45,443 nucleotides of DNA from Chryseobacterium sp. S0630 (GCF_024158915.1 NZ_JAMZGF010000041.1:1-45443), one strand, 5' to 3'; shown: positions 22,570 through 32,353, numbered from the stretch's first letter. Notes: generated from the sequence alone by a model not told the origin. Made by a program: numbers and translations.

Positions 22570-25353
22570 ATGAGTATTTATAAGGATTACATCAAAGAGA
22601 TTGAAGAAAGAAAAACCCAAGGGCTTCATCCAAAGCCAATTGATGGGGCTGAATTACTAAGCGAAATCATTACACAAATTAAAGATTCAGGTAATGCTGA
22701 CCGATCAGATTCTCTTAAATTTTTCATTTATAACACACTACCCGGAACTACAAGTGCAGCGGGAGTGAAAGCAAAATTTTTAAAAGAAATTATTCTAGGT
22801 GAATCCGTAGTAGAAGAAATTTCCCCTGCATATGCCTTTGAATTGTTATCTCACATGAAAGGCGGACCTTCTATTGAAGTATTGCTGGATCTTGCTCTAG
22901 GTAACGATCCTGCTACTGCTAAAGAAGCGGCTAACGTTCTTAAAACTCAGGTTTTCCTTTATGAAGCAGATACTACCCGTCTGAAAGAAGCATTCAACAG
23001 CGGAAACGAAATTGCAAAAGAAATTCTTGAAAGCTACGCAAAAGCTGAATTCTTCACTAAACTTCCTGAAGTTGCAGAAGAAATCAAAGTAGTAACATTT
23101 ATCGCCGGTGAAGGAGATATCTCTACAGACTTACTTTCTCCGGGTAACCAGGCTCACTCAAGATCAGACCGTGAACTTCACGGTAAATGTATGATCACTC
23201 CTGAAGCTCAGGAAGAAATCAAAGCTTTACAGGCACAACATCCTAATGCAAGCGTGATGCTTATTGCTGAAAAAGGAACAATGGGTGTAGGTTCATCAAG
23301 AATGTCCGGAGTAAACAACGTTGCTCTTTGGACAGGAAAACAGGCAAGCCCATATGTACCATTCGTAAACATTGCTCCTATTGTAGGAGGAACAAACGGA
23401 ATTTCTCCTATCTTCCTTACCACAGTAGACGTTACCGGAGGTATTGGTATCGACCTTAAAAACTGGGTGAAGAAAGTAGACGAAAACGGAAACCCTGTTC
23501 GTAACGAAAATGGAGACATCGTTCTTGAAGAAGCGTATTCAGTAGCAACAGGAACTGTTTTAACAATCAATACAAAAGAAAAGAAATTATATAACGGAGA
23601 TCAGGAATTGATCGACCTTACCAAATCTTTCACTCCGCAAAAGATGGAATTCATCAAAGCTGGTGGATCTTACGCTATCGTATTTGGTAAGAAGTTACAA
23701 ACATTTGCAGCTCAGCTTTTAGGAGTTGAAGCTCCAGTTGTTTTTGCTCCATCAAAAGAAATTTCTCACGAAGGACAAGGACTTACTGCTGTAGAAAAGA
23801 TTTTCAACAGAAATGCAGTTGGAACTACACCAGGAAAAGTTTTACACGCTGGTTCAGACGTTCGTGTACAGGTAAATATCGTTGGATCCCAGGATACAAC
23901 AGGTCTTATGACTTCTCAGGAGCTTGAATCTATGGCAGCAACTGTGATTTCTCCAATTGTTGATGGTGCTTACCAGTCAGGATGTCACACTGCTTCTGTT
24001 TGGGATAAAAAAGCTCAGGCTAACATTCCGAAGCTAATGAAGTTCATGAACGAATTTGGTTTGATTACAGCCCGTGACCCGAAAGGTGAATACCACGCGA
24101 TGACTGACGTTATCCACAAAGTTCTTAACGACATCACTGTAGACGAGTGGGCCATCATCATCGGAGGTGACTCTCACACAAGAATGTCAAAAGGGGTAGC
24201 TTTCGGAGCTGACTCAGGAACTGTGGCTCTTGCATTAGCTACCGGTGAAGCATCTATGCCAATTCCTGAATCTGTAAAAGTAACCTTCAAAGGAAACATG
24301 AAAGAACACATGGATTTCCGTGATGTGGTTCATGCTACACAGGCTCAGATGTTGAAGCAGTTTGGAGGAGAAAACGTATTCCAGGGTAGAATCATTGAGG
24401 TTCACATCGGAACACTTCCTGCTGACCAGGCATTTACATTTACAGACTGGACTGCTGAGATGAAGGCAAAAGCTTCTATCAACATTTCTGAAGATAATAC
24501 TTTGATCGAATCACTGGAAATTGCAAAAGGCAGAATCCAGATCATGATCGACAAGGGTATGGATAACCACAATAAAGTTCTTCAGGGACTAATTGATAAA
24601 GCAAACAAGAGAATCGAAGAAATCAGATCAGGAGAAAAACCTGCTTTGACTCCGGATTCAAACGCTAAATATTACGCTGAAGTAGTTGTAGATCTTGACG
24701 TAATTGTTGAGCCAATGATTGCTGACCCGGATGTAAACAATGACGATGTTTCCAAGAGATATACACACGATACCATCAGAGATCTCTCTTACTATGGTGG
24801 TGAGAAAAAAGTAGATCTTGGTTTCGTAGGATCTTGTATGGTTCACAAAGGTGACCTTAAGATCGTTTCTCAAATGCTTAGAAACATTGAAAAACAACAA
24901 GGTAAAGTAGAATTCAGTGCTCCTCTTGTAGTAGCAGCTCCTACTTACAACATCATTGATGAGTTAAAGGCAGAAGGAGACTGGGAATTATTAGAAAAAT
25001 ACTCAGCTTTTGAATTTGATGATAACGCTCCAAAAGGAGAAGCTCGTGTGGAATACAAAAACGTAATGTACCTTGAGCGTCCTGGATGTAACCTTTGTAT
25101 GGGTAACCAGGAAAAAGCAGCGAAAGGAGATACTGTTTTAGCTACATCTACCCGTCTTTTCCAGGGAAGAGTAGTGGAAGATTCTGAACGTAAAAAAGGA
25201 GAATCTCTATTGGCTTCAACGCCGGTTGTTGTTCTTTCTGCGATTATCGGAAGAATTCCTAGCATTGATGAGTATAAAGCTGCTGTTGAGGGAATTGACC
25301 TTACTACTTTTGTTCCTTCTATTAAAGAACTGACAAGTACAAGCGCTCACTAA
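22570..25353 (+). CDS. acnB: Bifunctional aconitate hydratase B / 2-methylisocitrate dehydratase
   Basis: An iron-sulfur enzyme of the TCA cycle (citrate to isocitrate), 927 residues. The AcnB layout is seen: an N-terminal HEAT-like domain (1-160), the swivel domain, then the cluster domains. [4Fe-4S] ligands are visible as Cys in GFVGSCMVHKGD and the pair in RPGCNLCMGNQ. The GGDSHTRMSKGVAFGADSG stretch is a substrate motif. It is longer than the 865 residues of E. coli AcnB. AcnB proteins can also act in the methylcitrate cycle, but no prpB or prpC gene is adjacent. The terminator at 25395-25440 follows. Confidence 0.96.
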   Translation: MSIYKDYIKEIEERKTQGLHPKPIDGAELLSEIITQIKDSGNADRSDSLKFFIYNTLPGTTSAAGVKAKFLKEIILGESVVEEISPAYAFELLSHMKGGPSIEVLLDLALGNDPATAKEAANVLKTQVFLYEADTTRLKEAFNSGNEIAKEILESYAKAEFFTKLPEVAEEIKVVTFIAGEGDISTDLLSPGNQAHSRSDRELHGKCMITPEAQEEIKALQAQHPNASVMLIAEKGTMGVGSSRMSGVNNVALWTGKQASPYVPFVNIAPIVGGTNGISPIFLTTVDVTGGIGIDLKNWVKKVDENGNPVRNENGDIVLEEAYSVATGTVLTINTKEKKLYNGDQELIDLTKSFTPQKMEFIKAGGSYAIVFGKKLQTFAAQLLGVEAPVVFAPSKEISHEGQGLTAVEKIFNRNAVGTTPGKVLHAGSDVRVQVNIVGSQDTTGLMTSQELESMAATVISPIVDGAYQSGCHTASVWDKKAQANIPKLMKFMNEFGLITARDPKGEYHAMTDVIHKVLNDITVDEWAIIIGGDSHTRMSKGVAFGADSGTVALALATGEASMPIPESVKVTFKGNMKEHMDFRDVVHATQAQMLKQFGGENVFQGRIIEVHIGTLPADQAFTFTDWTAEMKAKASINISEDNTLIESLEIAKGRIQIMIDKGMDNHNKVLQGLIDKANKRIEEIRSGEKPALTPDSNAKYYAEVVVDLDVIVEPMIADPDVNNDDVSKRYTHDTIRDLSYYGGEKKVDLGFVGSCMVHKGDLKIVSQMLRNIEKQQGKVEFSAPLVVAAPTYNIIDELKAEGDWELLEKYSAFEFDDNAPKGEARVEYKNVMYLERPGCNLCMGNQEKAAKGDTVLATSTRLFQGRVVEDSERKKGESLLASTPVVVLSAIIGRIPSIDEYKAAVEGIDLTTFVPSIKELTSTSAH

Positions 25354-25394
25354 GAGATTAATAATACGTCGAAAGACCTATTAAAAACTATATC

Positions 25395-25440
25395 ATTGGA
25401 AGATTTTGGTCCTTTTGGATTTAAAATCTTCCAATTTTTT
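25395..25440 (+). terminator. Terminator of acnB
   Basis: Arms ATTGGAAGATTTT and AAAATCTTCCAAT enclose a 20-base loop, followed by a T run at 25435-25440. It lies 42 bases past the stop codon. Confidence 0.85.
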
Positions 25441-25670
25441 GTTTAGAACGTTTCTATTTTAAGATAGTTACGTCTTTTTTTCGATAAAATCAGGAAAATA
25501 AATTCTAATTTTTCTTAAATTGAAAGTTATAAAATCTATTGATTTTAAAGTCAAAAACACCCTATTTATGGATTATAGGAACGTTTTTTGATGTACAAAA
25601 GAGTGATTTTTCTTTTTCATCCCATAGAAAAAGAAGCTTTAACGGAAAAAGAACAAAACTAAAATACGAT
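25441..25670 (+). other. AT-rich leader region of the second aconitase gene
   Basis: A 230-base stretch with no recognised aptamer, repeat or hairpin. The aconitase frame stays open upstream to 25539, but those 44 codons have no family resemblance and the ATG at 25671 matches other aconitases. I see nothing definite here. Confidence 0.4.
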
Positions 25671-27938
25671 ATGACTTTTGATATTGATATGATCAAAAAG
25701 GTGTATGAGCGCTACCCGGAAAGAATTGCTGCGGCAAGACAAATCGTGGGAAAACCTCTTACCCTTTCAGAAAAAATTCTTTACACCCACCTTTGGGAAG
25801 GAAATGCTACACAAGCATATGAACGAGGAAACTCTTATGTAGACTTTGCACCAGACAGAGTAGCAATGCAGGATGCCACAGCACAGATGGCTCTTTTACA
25901 ATTCATGCAGGCAGGAAAAGCTAAAGTAGCCGTTCCTTCTACTGCTCATGCAGATCACCTGATCCAGGCGAAAGTAGGTGCAGACAAAGATTTACAGGAA
26001 GGGATCAACAAAAACTCTGAGGTATTCAACTTCCTGAGTTCTGTATGTGATAAATACGGAATCGGATTCTGGAAACCGGGAGCTGGTATCATTCACCAGG
26101 TTGTACTGGAAAATTATGCCTTCCCTGGAGGAATGATGATCGGTACCGATTCTCATACGGTAAACGCAGGAGGATTAGGAATGGTAGCAATTGGTGTAGG
26201 TGGTGCTGATGCAGTAGACGTAATGGCAGGAATGGCCTGGGAACTTAAAATGCCTAAACTTATCGGGGTAAAATTAACCGGTAAAATGAATGGATGGACC
26301 TCTGCAAAAGATGTTATCTTAAAAGTAGCAGGAATCCTTACTGTAAAAGGAGGTACAGGATGCATCGTAGAATATTTCGGTGAAGGTGCTGAATCTCTTT
26401 CTGCAACAGGTAAAGGGACTATCTGTAACATGGGTGCTGAAATCGGAGCTACAACTTCTACTTTCGGATATGATGATTCTATGAGAAGATATCTTTCCGC
26501 TACTGGAAGACAGGATGTAGTAGATGCTGCTGATACAATTGCAGAACACTTAACAGGTGATGCTGAGGTATATGCTAACCCTGAACAATATTTTGATCAA
26601 TTAATAGAAATCAACCTTTCTGAACTGACTCCTCACTTAAACGGACCTTTCACACCAGATTTAGCGACTCCAGTTGCTGAATTCAGAGCTAAAGCTGAAG
26701 CTAACGGATGGCCTTTAGAAGTAGAATGGGCACTTATCGGTTCTTGTACCAACTCTTCTTATGAAGATTTATCAAGAGCAGCTTCCATTGTAGAGGATGC
26801 AGTATCAAAAGGGGTAAAACCTAAAGCAATCCTTGGAATCAACCCTGGTTCTGAGCAAGTGAAGTTCACAGCAGAAAGAGACGGTTTCTTAGATTCTTTC
26901 AGAAAATTTGAGAATGCAAGAATCTTTACCAATGCTTGTGGACCATGTATCGGACAATGGGACAGAGAAGGTGCGGAAAAAGGAGAGAAAAACTCTATTA
27001 TCCACTCTTTCAACAGAAACTTTGCGAAAAGAGCTGACGGTAACCCGAATACCCACGCATTCGTAGCTTCTCCGGAAATGGTAGCTGCTGTAGCAATCTC
27101 TGGTAGACTGGACTTCAACCCAATTACGGATACCTTAACTAACGAATCAGGTGAACAGGTAAAACTTAACGAGCCTAAAGGTTTTGAACTTCCAGCAAAA
27201 GGATTTGCGGTAGATGACAACGGATATCAGGCTCCATCACATGATGGTTCTAAAGTAGTTGTGAATGTAAGTCCTACTTCAGACAGACTTCAGTTATTGG
27301 AAGAATTCCCGGCTTGGGATGGTAAAAACATTCAAGGAGCTAAAGTATTGATCAAAGCTTTCGGAAAATGTACTACTGACCACATTTCTATGGCTGGACC
27401 TTGGTTGAAATACAGAGGTCACCTTGATAATATTTCAAACAACATGTTGATTGGAGCGGTAAATGCTTACAACATGGAAACCAATAAAGTTAAAAACGAA
27501 TTAACCGGTGAATACGGTGAAGTTCCGGCTGTACAAAGAGCTTACAAAGCTGCAGGTGTTCCAACCATTGTGGTAGGAGATCAGAACTATGGTGAAGGTT
27601 CTTCAAGAGAGCACGCTGCCATGGAGCCTAGACACCTTGGTGTGAAAGCAGTATTGGTAAAATCATTCGCGAGAATCCACGAAACCAACCTTAAGAAACA
27701 AGGAATGCTTGGAATTACTTTCGCTAATGAAGCAGACTATGATAAAATTCTGGAAGATGACACGGTTAACTTCTTAGATCTTGACCAATTTGCTCCAGGA
27801 AAACAATTGACTTTAGAATTCGTTCATGCTGACGGAACTAAAGACATCATTATGGCCAACCATACTTACAACGATCAACAAATTGATTGGTTTAAGGCTG
27901 GTTCAGCGCTAAACCTGATCAAACAACAGGAAAAATAA
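25671..27938 (+). CDS. Aconitate hydratase, mitochondrial type
   Basis: A second aconitase, 755 residues, of the mitochondrial-type AcnA-related group, not related in domain order to its AcnB neighbour. Starts MTFDIDMIKKVYERYPERI. Cluster ligands are the Cys in GSCTNSSYEDL and the pair in NACGPCIGQWDR; substrate motifs include TDSHTVNAGGLG and the swivel-domain GDQNYGEGSSREHAAMEPR. It converts citrate to isocitrate. It begins 318 bases after acnB and the acnB terminator lies between, so it has its own promoter. Two aconitases of different stability may serve normal and oxidative conditions; that is inference. Confidence 0.96.
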   Translation: MTFDIDMIKKVYERYPERIAAARQIVGKPLTLSEKILYTHLWEGNATQAYERGNSYVDFAPDRVAMQDATAQMALLQFMQAGKAKVAVPSTAHADHLIQAKVGADKDLQEGINKNSEVFNFLSSVCDKYGIGFWKPGAGIIHQVVLENYAFPGGMMIGTDSHTVNAGGLGMVAIGVGGADAVDVMAGMAWELKMPKLIGVKLTGKMNGWTSAKDVILKVAGILTVKGGTGCIVEYFGEGAESLSATGKGTICNMGAEIGATTSTFGYDDSMRRYLSATGRQDVVDAADTIAEHLTGDAEVYANPEQYFDQLIEINLSELTPHLNGPFTPDLATPVAEFRAKAEANGWPLEVEWALIGSCTNSSYEDLSRAASIVEDAVSKGVKPKAILGINPGSEQVKFTAERDGFLDSFRKFENARIFTNACGPCIGQWDREGAEKGEKNSIIHSFNRNFAKRADGNPNTHAFVASPEMVAAVAISGRLDFNPITDTLTNESGEQVKLNEPKGFELPAKGFAVDDNGYQAPSHDGSKVVVNVSPTSDRLQLLEEFPAWDGKNIQGAKVLIKAFGKCTTDHISMAGPWLKYRGHLDNISNNMLIGAVNAYNMETNKVKNELTGEYGEVPAVQRAYKAAGVPTIVVGDQNYGEGSSREHAAMEPRHLGVKAVLVKSFARIHETNLKKQGMLGITFANEADYDKILEDDTVNFLDLDQFAPGKQLTLEFVHADGTKDIIMANHTYNDQQIDWFKAGSALNLIKQQEK

Positions 27939-27963
27939 AATTAATTGTTAGATTAATTAATAG

Positions 27964-27994
27964 AAAGGCGGCTTCATTAGAAGTCGTCTTTTTT
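27964..27994 (+). terminator. Terminator of the second aconitase gene
   Basis: AGGCGGCTTC and GAAGTCGTCT pair with two G-T wobbles around a 4-base loop, followed by a T6 run. It lies 26 bases past the stop codon. Confidence 0.85.
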
Positions 27995-28042
27995 GTTTTA
28001 ACTGTATTGAAATATTCTTTGCTGAACTTTGGTAAATATTTC

Positions 28043-28075
28043 AAACCTTATAGGTTTTAAAAACCTATAAGGTTT
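28043..28075. repeat. Perfect 33-base palindrome AAACCTTATAGGTTTT
   Basis: Arms of 16 bases (28043-28058 and 28060-28075) around a single A. It lies between converging aconitase and LytTR regulator genes, 22 bases past the latter's stop codon, and may end its transcript. A repeat of this sequence is common between genes in Flavobacteriia as I recall. Confidence 0.8.
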
Positions 28076-28096
28076 AATATTAATCTTAAAACATTT

Positions 28097-28774
28097 TCAC
28101 TTTAATCTATCCAGAAGATTTGCTCTATAGCTTTCCCCAATCGGAATTTCATACTCGGGAAGAATCACTTTTTTAGCACCTATACTTTTGATTTTATCCA
28201 GATTGACAATGAAAGATTTATGAATCCGCACAAATCTTTCAGGAAGTTGGTTTTCCATTGATTTAAGAGTATCCAGAACGATAAACTCATTGGCTTCCGT
28301 CCGGATATTAACATAGTCTTTGATACTTTCAATATAAAGAATCTCATGAAAGCCGATACGATGTCTCTGCCCTGAAGATTTTACAAAGAAATGGGTATTT
28401 TCCTCCTGTGGAAAAGGAAACCGCTCCTGAGCCTTTGATATACTCTTTTGAAATCTTTCAAATGAAATAGGCTTCAATAAATAATCCACTACATTATGCT
28501 CATATCCTTCCAGAGCATACTCTGAATAAGCTGTTGTCAGAATATACTTTTGATCAGGTCCTACAATTTTCATAAAATTGATTCCTGTAAGTTCCGGCAT
28601 CTGAATGTCCAGAAAGATGAGGTCTGAATCGTTTTTTTGAAGATATTCCAAAGCCAGGATTGGATTCTCTGTGGAAAACACCAATTCAAGAAAGGGAATC
28701 TTCTCTACATAATGTTCAAGAAGAGAGATTGCCAAAGGCTCATCATCCACAATAATGCATTTTATCTTATTCAT
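28097..28774 (-). CDS. Response regulator, LytTR family
   Basis: A 225-residue regulator with a receiver domain (1-115; DDE at 11-13 and phospho-acceptor Asp in DLIFLDIQMPELTG) and a C-terminal LytTR DNA-binding domain (about 130-225; HRIGFHEILYIESIKDYVNI, RIHKSFIVNLDKIKSI). It overlaps the kinase gene upstream by 8 bases, so they are a cognate pair. In Bacteroidetes such pairs often control a neighbouring outer-membrane protein; the beta-barrel gene at 29978 is divergent and a candidate target. No LytTR direct repeat was recognised in the gap. Confidence 0.93.
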   Translation of the reverse strand: MNKIKCIIVDDEPLAISLLEHYVEKIPFLELVFSTENPILALEYLQKNDSDLIFLDIQMPELTGINFMKIVGPDQKYILTTAYSEYALEGYEHNVVDYLLKPISFERFQKSISKAQERFPFPQEENTHFFVKSSGQRHRIGFHEILYIESIKDYVNIRTEANEFIVLDTLKSMENQLPERFVRIHKSFIVNLDKIKSIGAKKVILPEYEIPIGESYRANLLDRLK

Positions 28775-29786
28775 CCCTTAAATCTATTTTTAAATCCACC
28801 ATAAATTCTGTTTCCGAATCCCTGATCTCCAGCTGATGTTTAGGATACAATATTTCCAGTCTTTTTTTCACATTCTGAATACCTATTCCTGAAACGGTAT
28901 CTTTCATTTTCTGTGTTTTAAAATTCAAAAGATAAAAATGCAGAATTTTATTCTGATCTGAAATTTTCATTTCAAAACCTTTATCACGGAAATCACCATG
29001 CTTGAAGGCATTCTCAACAAAAGGAACCAACAGCATGGGTGAGATCTTCAGTTGAGGATATTGAATATCTTTTTCTATCAACAAAAGTTCAGGATTTCTG
29101 ATTCTAAGCTTTTCCAGCGCAATCAGACTGTCTATGTAACCAATTTCCTTATCCAAAGAAATGGAGTCTTTTTCGAGATCTTTGGTGCTGTATCTCAGCA
29201 GCTGTCCCAGCTCTTCAATGGCAGGAAGCGCTTTATCTGATTTTTGATAGACAAGAGAATAAATATTATTTAATGAATTAAAAATAAAATGAGGATTGAT
29301 CTGTGTTTTCAAAGCCTGTAGCTCTGCCTGTTTCTTTTCGATCAGAAGTTGTTTTTTATCATTTTCTGCGACTCCGTATTTCTCCACGATCCACAAAATT
29401 CCGGCAATGAAAACCGTCAGTGAAGCATTGTAGATATTATCTGTCAAATAATATAAAAGTCCGGTATCTTTATTATAATTTCTGAATCCAAGAGTAATAG
29501 GAAGCAGCACTTCTTCTATTCCATACCGAATGACACCAAAGCTTAATATAGAGATCAAAAAAACTAAAACGGCAGAATAAAGTTTCTCCAGATTTAATAC
29601 TTTCGGAATAATAACCAGATACAAAAGATAAAAAGTAGAAATTTCAGAAATAAAATAGGTAAAGTTCAGCACATACGTTTCAAATCCTCTTCGCTCAGGA
29701 AAAAAGAAGTAAGGTGTAATGTTGTTTCCTATAAAATTGAAACTCCAATACAAAATCTGAAGCCAGATAATTTGCTTTTTATTCAT
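28767..29786 (-). CDS. Sensor histidine kinase, LytS/YesM-like (His_kinase family)
   Basis: A membrane kinase of 339 residues from the ATG at 29786. Four hydrophobic segments occur in the first 150 residues (IIWLQILYWSFNFIG, FTYFISEISTFYLLYLVIIP, AVLVFLISILSFGVI, ASLTVFIAGILWIV). A coiled-coil stretch (KKQLLIEKKQAELQALK) leads to the phospho-acceptor His in QINPHFIFNSLNNIYSL. The ATP-binding domain has the N-box FVENAFKHG. An upstream ATG at 29870 would add 28 basic residues, which is unlikely. The product pairs with the LytTR regulator that overlaps its end. No extracytoplasmic sensor domain is present, so it may sense the membrane or an intramembrane ligand. Confidence 0.9.
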   Translation of the reverse strand: MNKKQIIWLQILYWSFNFIGNNITPYFFFPERRGFETYVLNFTYFISEISTFYLLYLVIIPKVLNLEKLYSAVLVFLISILSFGVIRYGIEEVLLPITLGFRNYNKDTGLLYYLTDNIYNASLTVFIAGILWIVEKYGVAENDKKQLLIEKKQAELQALKTQINPHFIFNSLNNIYSLVYQKSDKALPAIEELGQLLRYSTKDLEKDSISLDKEIGYIDSLIALEKLRIRNPELLLIEKDIQYPQLKISPMLLVPFVENAFKHGDFRDKGFEMKISDQNKILHFYLLNFKTQKMKDTVSGIGIQNVKKRLEILYPKHQLEIRDSETEFMVDLKIDLRDE

Positions 29787-29922
29787 ACTCAAATATAAAT
29801 CTCTGCAGGCACAACTCATCAATCCTTTTCGATAAAAACCTGTTTTTTTCCGACGAAACTTTTTTGACATGCATAATGTTCCCCTTCATCTAAATGCTAT
29901 TTCCATTCAAGAGCCCTTCCAA

Positions 29923-29930
29923 TACTTTTG
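29923..29930 (+). promoter_or_regulatory. -7 box TACTTTTG of the beta-barrel gene
   Basis: An exact TAnnTTTG match 47 bases upstream of the ATG at 29978, with TTTC (three of four -33 bases) exactly 19 bases before it. Confidence 0.5.
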
Positions 29931-29977
29931 TGAGAGAAATTTAACACAATCATTATTTAATCTGTCATTAATATCCC

Positions 29978-32101
29978 ATGAAAAAACATATTTTATTTAT
30001 AACAACCCTTGCTTTTTCTTTTGCAGTAGCACAAACTAAAGACACCATCAATGTTAACAAAATTGAAGCAGTGACGGTGAATGGTAAAAAAGTTCTTGTA
30101 GAGCGTAAAGTGGATCGTCTTGTTTACAACGTTCAAAACTCCATGCTTTCACAGGGAAGCTCCGGGACTGAAGTTCTGGCAGGAACTCCTTTATTGCAGG
30201 TAGATGAAAATAAAGGACTTCTTTCCATTGCCGGAAAAAATGGAGTGTCTGTAATGGTAAATGACCGAATGCTGAATCTTTCCGGAACCGAACTCATGAA
30301 TTATCTGAGAAACCTTCGTTCTGAAAATATCTTGAAAATTGAAGTGATCACAACTCCACCTGCTAAATATGAAGCTCAGGGAAACAGCGGAATTATCAAT
30401 ATCGTCCTTAAAAAGAATCAGAATCTGGGATGGAGCGGCTATCTGAATACTAACTACACCCAGAGAACCTATGCTGGTTTCAGTAGTGTGGCCGGAATAA
30501 ATTATCAAAACGAAAAGATAAAAGCTTCTGTAAAGGTGATGGGATATGATGGAGATAAAAGGTCTGTAGAAAAAAATAATATCATCGGGCAAAACTCTTC
30601 TATCAGCAAAGACGACAGAAAGGATATGAATGACGGACTTGGACTGAATGCCAATTTTGACTATTCTCTTTCTAAAAATTCCAATATCGGATTGGTATAC
30701 GATATTACAAAGGGACATACCAATATGGATATCAATTCAACACAGAATTACCTCACAGGAAGCACTCCTGCTTTACAGACAGACACAGATTCAAAGCATC
30801 GCTCTCCTTTTACCACCCAAATGCTTAATCTTTATTTTGATCAGAAATTGGGTGAGCATAAACTTAGTTTCGGAGCCAATTATTATGGAAATTTGCCTGA
30901 TAATGAGGTTAATTTCACAACAAGAAATATTGTCAGTAATACAACTCAGATTGTTAGAAATCTATCTTCGGTAGATTATAAAATCTATTCCGGGCAGGCA
31001 GACTTAACTTTAAATTTCAAAAAAATTCAAGTAGAAACAGGAGCGAAATACAGTCAGTTTTCTAATAATTCAGACATCGCATATTTTAATTTTAACAATG
31101 GAAATTATATCATAGATCCGGCAAAGAGTAATCTTTTTGATTATCATGAAAAAAATTATGCAACCTATATCAGTGCCAGTAAAGACCTCAGCGAAAAATG
31201 GTCTGTAAAGGCAGGGCTTCGTTATGAATATTCACAAACCAGCGGCTTTTCTCCTACTACCCAATCAAAATCGGAGAACAATTATGGAAAATTCTTTCCA
31301 ACAGCCTATATATCTTATAAAGCCAATGAAAACAATCAGTTCAGCATTAATTATTCCCGAAGAATTAACCGTCCTTACTTCCGGGCTTTAGACCCGTTCC
31401 GATGGTATTCTAATCCTAATACATATTATACCGGAAACCCAAGTCTGCAACCTTCTTTCAATCACAATATTGAATTCAATTATATTTTTAAAAGTAAATT
31501 TTCTGCCAATCTTTACTATCAGAGAACCACAAATAATTTTGATCAACTCTCATTCCTGAACGGAATTGACCTTACCAGTACTTATGAAAATTATTACAAT
31601 CAAAATATTTACGGGCTCAATCTCAATTATACGGACACCTATTTCAAAATCTGGGAAAGTAATATTTCTACCTCCTTCAGCTATAATGAAACTCAGATTA
31701 CAAAGTTCAATCTGGTTGCTAAAAACGGACAGTCATTTTATTTTTCTTTGAACAATACCTTCCAGCTGAATAAAGCGAAGACATTCATGCTATTTGTCAA
31801 TTACTGGAATAACCTTCCTTCCAGAGACGGATATTTTTCTATGAAAAACACAGCAAGTCTGGATGCAGGAATCAAAATGAGTTTTGCGGAAAAAGCCCTT
31901 CAGGTCAATCTTTCGGTGAGCGATATTTTCAGACAGTCCGGATTGAGAGCTGATATGTATTTTACTGATAACACGCAGTCATTCAACAACTATTGGGATG
32001 CCAGAAGAATGAACCTCAGCATCACCTATAATTTTGGAAATCAGAAAGTAAAATCGAATAACAGGTCAGTCAATTTTGAAGAAAAAAACCGTGCCCAATA
32101 A
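29978..32101 (+). CDS. Outer-membrane beta-barrel family protein (TonB-receptor-like)
   Basis: A 707-residue protein of the OMP_b-brl_3 type. After the signal peptide (1-18, ending AVAQ) comes a plug-like domain (about 45-140; VMVNDRMLNLSGTELMNYLR, IEVITTPPAKYEAQGNSGI) and a large barrel. No CarboxypepD_reg-like or STN domain is visible before the plug. The proteins resemble TonB-dependent transporters, but a TonB box is not clear and the cargo is unknown. It is divergent from the LytTR kinase/regulator pair, which probably regulates it. The tail SNNRSVNFEEKNRAQ is charged and extends beyond the last strand. It resembles the product at 35605-37833. Confidence 0.85.
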   Translation: MKKHILFITTLAFSFAVAQTKDTINVNKIEAVTVNGKKVLVERKVDRLVYNVQNSMLSQGSSGTEVLAGTPLLQVDENKGLLSIAGKNGVSVMVNDRMLNLSGTELMNYLRNLRSENILKIEVITTPPAKYEAQGNSGIINIVLKKNQNLGWSGYLNTNYTQRTYAGFSSVAGINYQNEKIKASVKVMGYDGDKRSVEKNNIIGQNSSISKDDRKDMNDGLGLNANFDYSLSKNSNIGLVYDITKGHTNMDINSTQNYLTGSTPALQTDTDSKHRSPFTTQMLNLYFDQKLGEHKLSFGANYYGNLPDNEVNFTTRNIVSNTTQIVRNLSSVDYKIYSGQADLTLNFKKIQVETGAKYSQFSNNSDIAYFNFNNGNYIIDPAKSNLFDYHEKNYATYISASKDLSEKWSVKAGLRYEYSQTSGFSPTTQSKSENNYGKFFPTAYISYKANENNQFSINYSRRINRPYFRALDPFRWYSNPNTYYTGNPSLQPSFNHNIEFNYIFKSKFSANLYYQRTTNNFDQLSFLNGIDLTSTYENYYNQNIYGLNLNYTDTYFKIWESNISTSFSYNETQITKFNLVAKNGQSFYFSLNNTFQLNKAKTFMLFVNYWNNLPSRDGYFSMKNTASLDAGIKMSFAEKALQVNLSVSDIFRQSGLRADMYFTDNTQSFNNYWDARRMNLSITYNFGNQKVKSNNRSVNFEEKNRAQ

Positions 32102-32116
32102 CTGCAAAAAGCTAAG

Positions 32117-32136
32117 CTTAGGGATTTTTCCCTGAG
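32117..32136 (+). terminator. Hairpin after the beta-barrel gene
   Basis: CTTAGGGA and TCCCTGAG form an 8-bp stem (one wobble) around TTTT, 16 bases past the stop codon. No T tract follows, so it may stabilise the 3' end or assist termination rather than terminate alone. Confidence 0.4.
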
Positions 32137-32161
32137 ATAACCATCATCATATATAAAAAAC

Positions 32162-32315
32162 GAAGCATTCTCAAAAGTGTCATTCTGAACACAGACTGAA
32201 AGTCTGCGAACGAAGTTCATAAATGTAGTGAAGAATCTCATATGTTTGGTTATCAACAAGATTCTTCCTTCGTCAGAATGACAAAAGCCAAATTGTTTGA
32301 CTTTTGAGACGCTTC
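32162..32315. repeat. Compound palindromic intergenic element, 154 bp
   Basis: Nested inverted arms: GAAGCATTCTCAAAAG (32162-32177) with CTTTTGAGACGCTTC (32301-32315), TGTCATTCTGA (32178-32188) with TCAGAATGACA (32273-32283), and GAAGAATCT (32230-32238) with AGATTCTTC (32259-32267). An AGACTGAAAGTCT hairpin sits within. The CATTCTGA/GAAGAATCT signature is a widespread type of bacterial palindromic repeat. It occupies the convergent gap between the beta-barrel gene and the TonB receptor gene. Confidence 0.8.
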
Positions 32316-32353
32316 ATTTTTTGGTTAAAATAATTTATAAATCATGTCAATAT

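Noticed and set aside
25539..25670. N-terminal extension of the second aconitase by 44 codons
   Set aside because: The residues have no aconitase resemblance or targeting features, and the ATG at 25671 gives the usual length of 755.
29787..29977. LytTR-type direct repeats upstream of the divergent beta-barrel gene
   Set aside because: I found no pair of similar 9-10 base repeats at a regular spacing in the gap.
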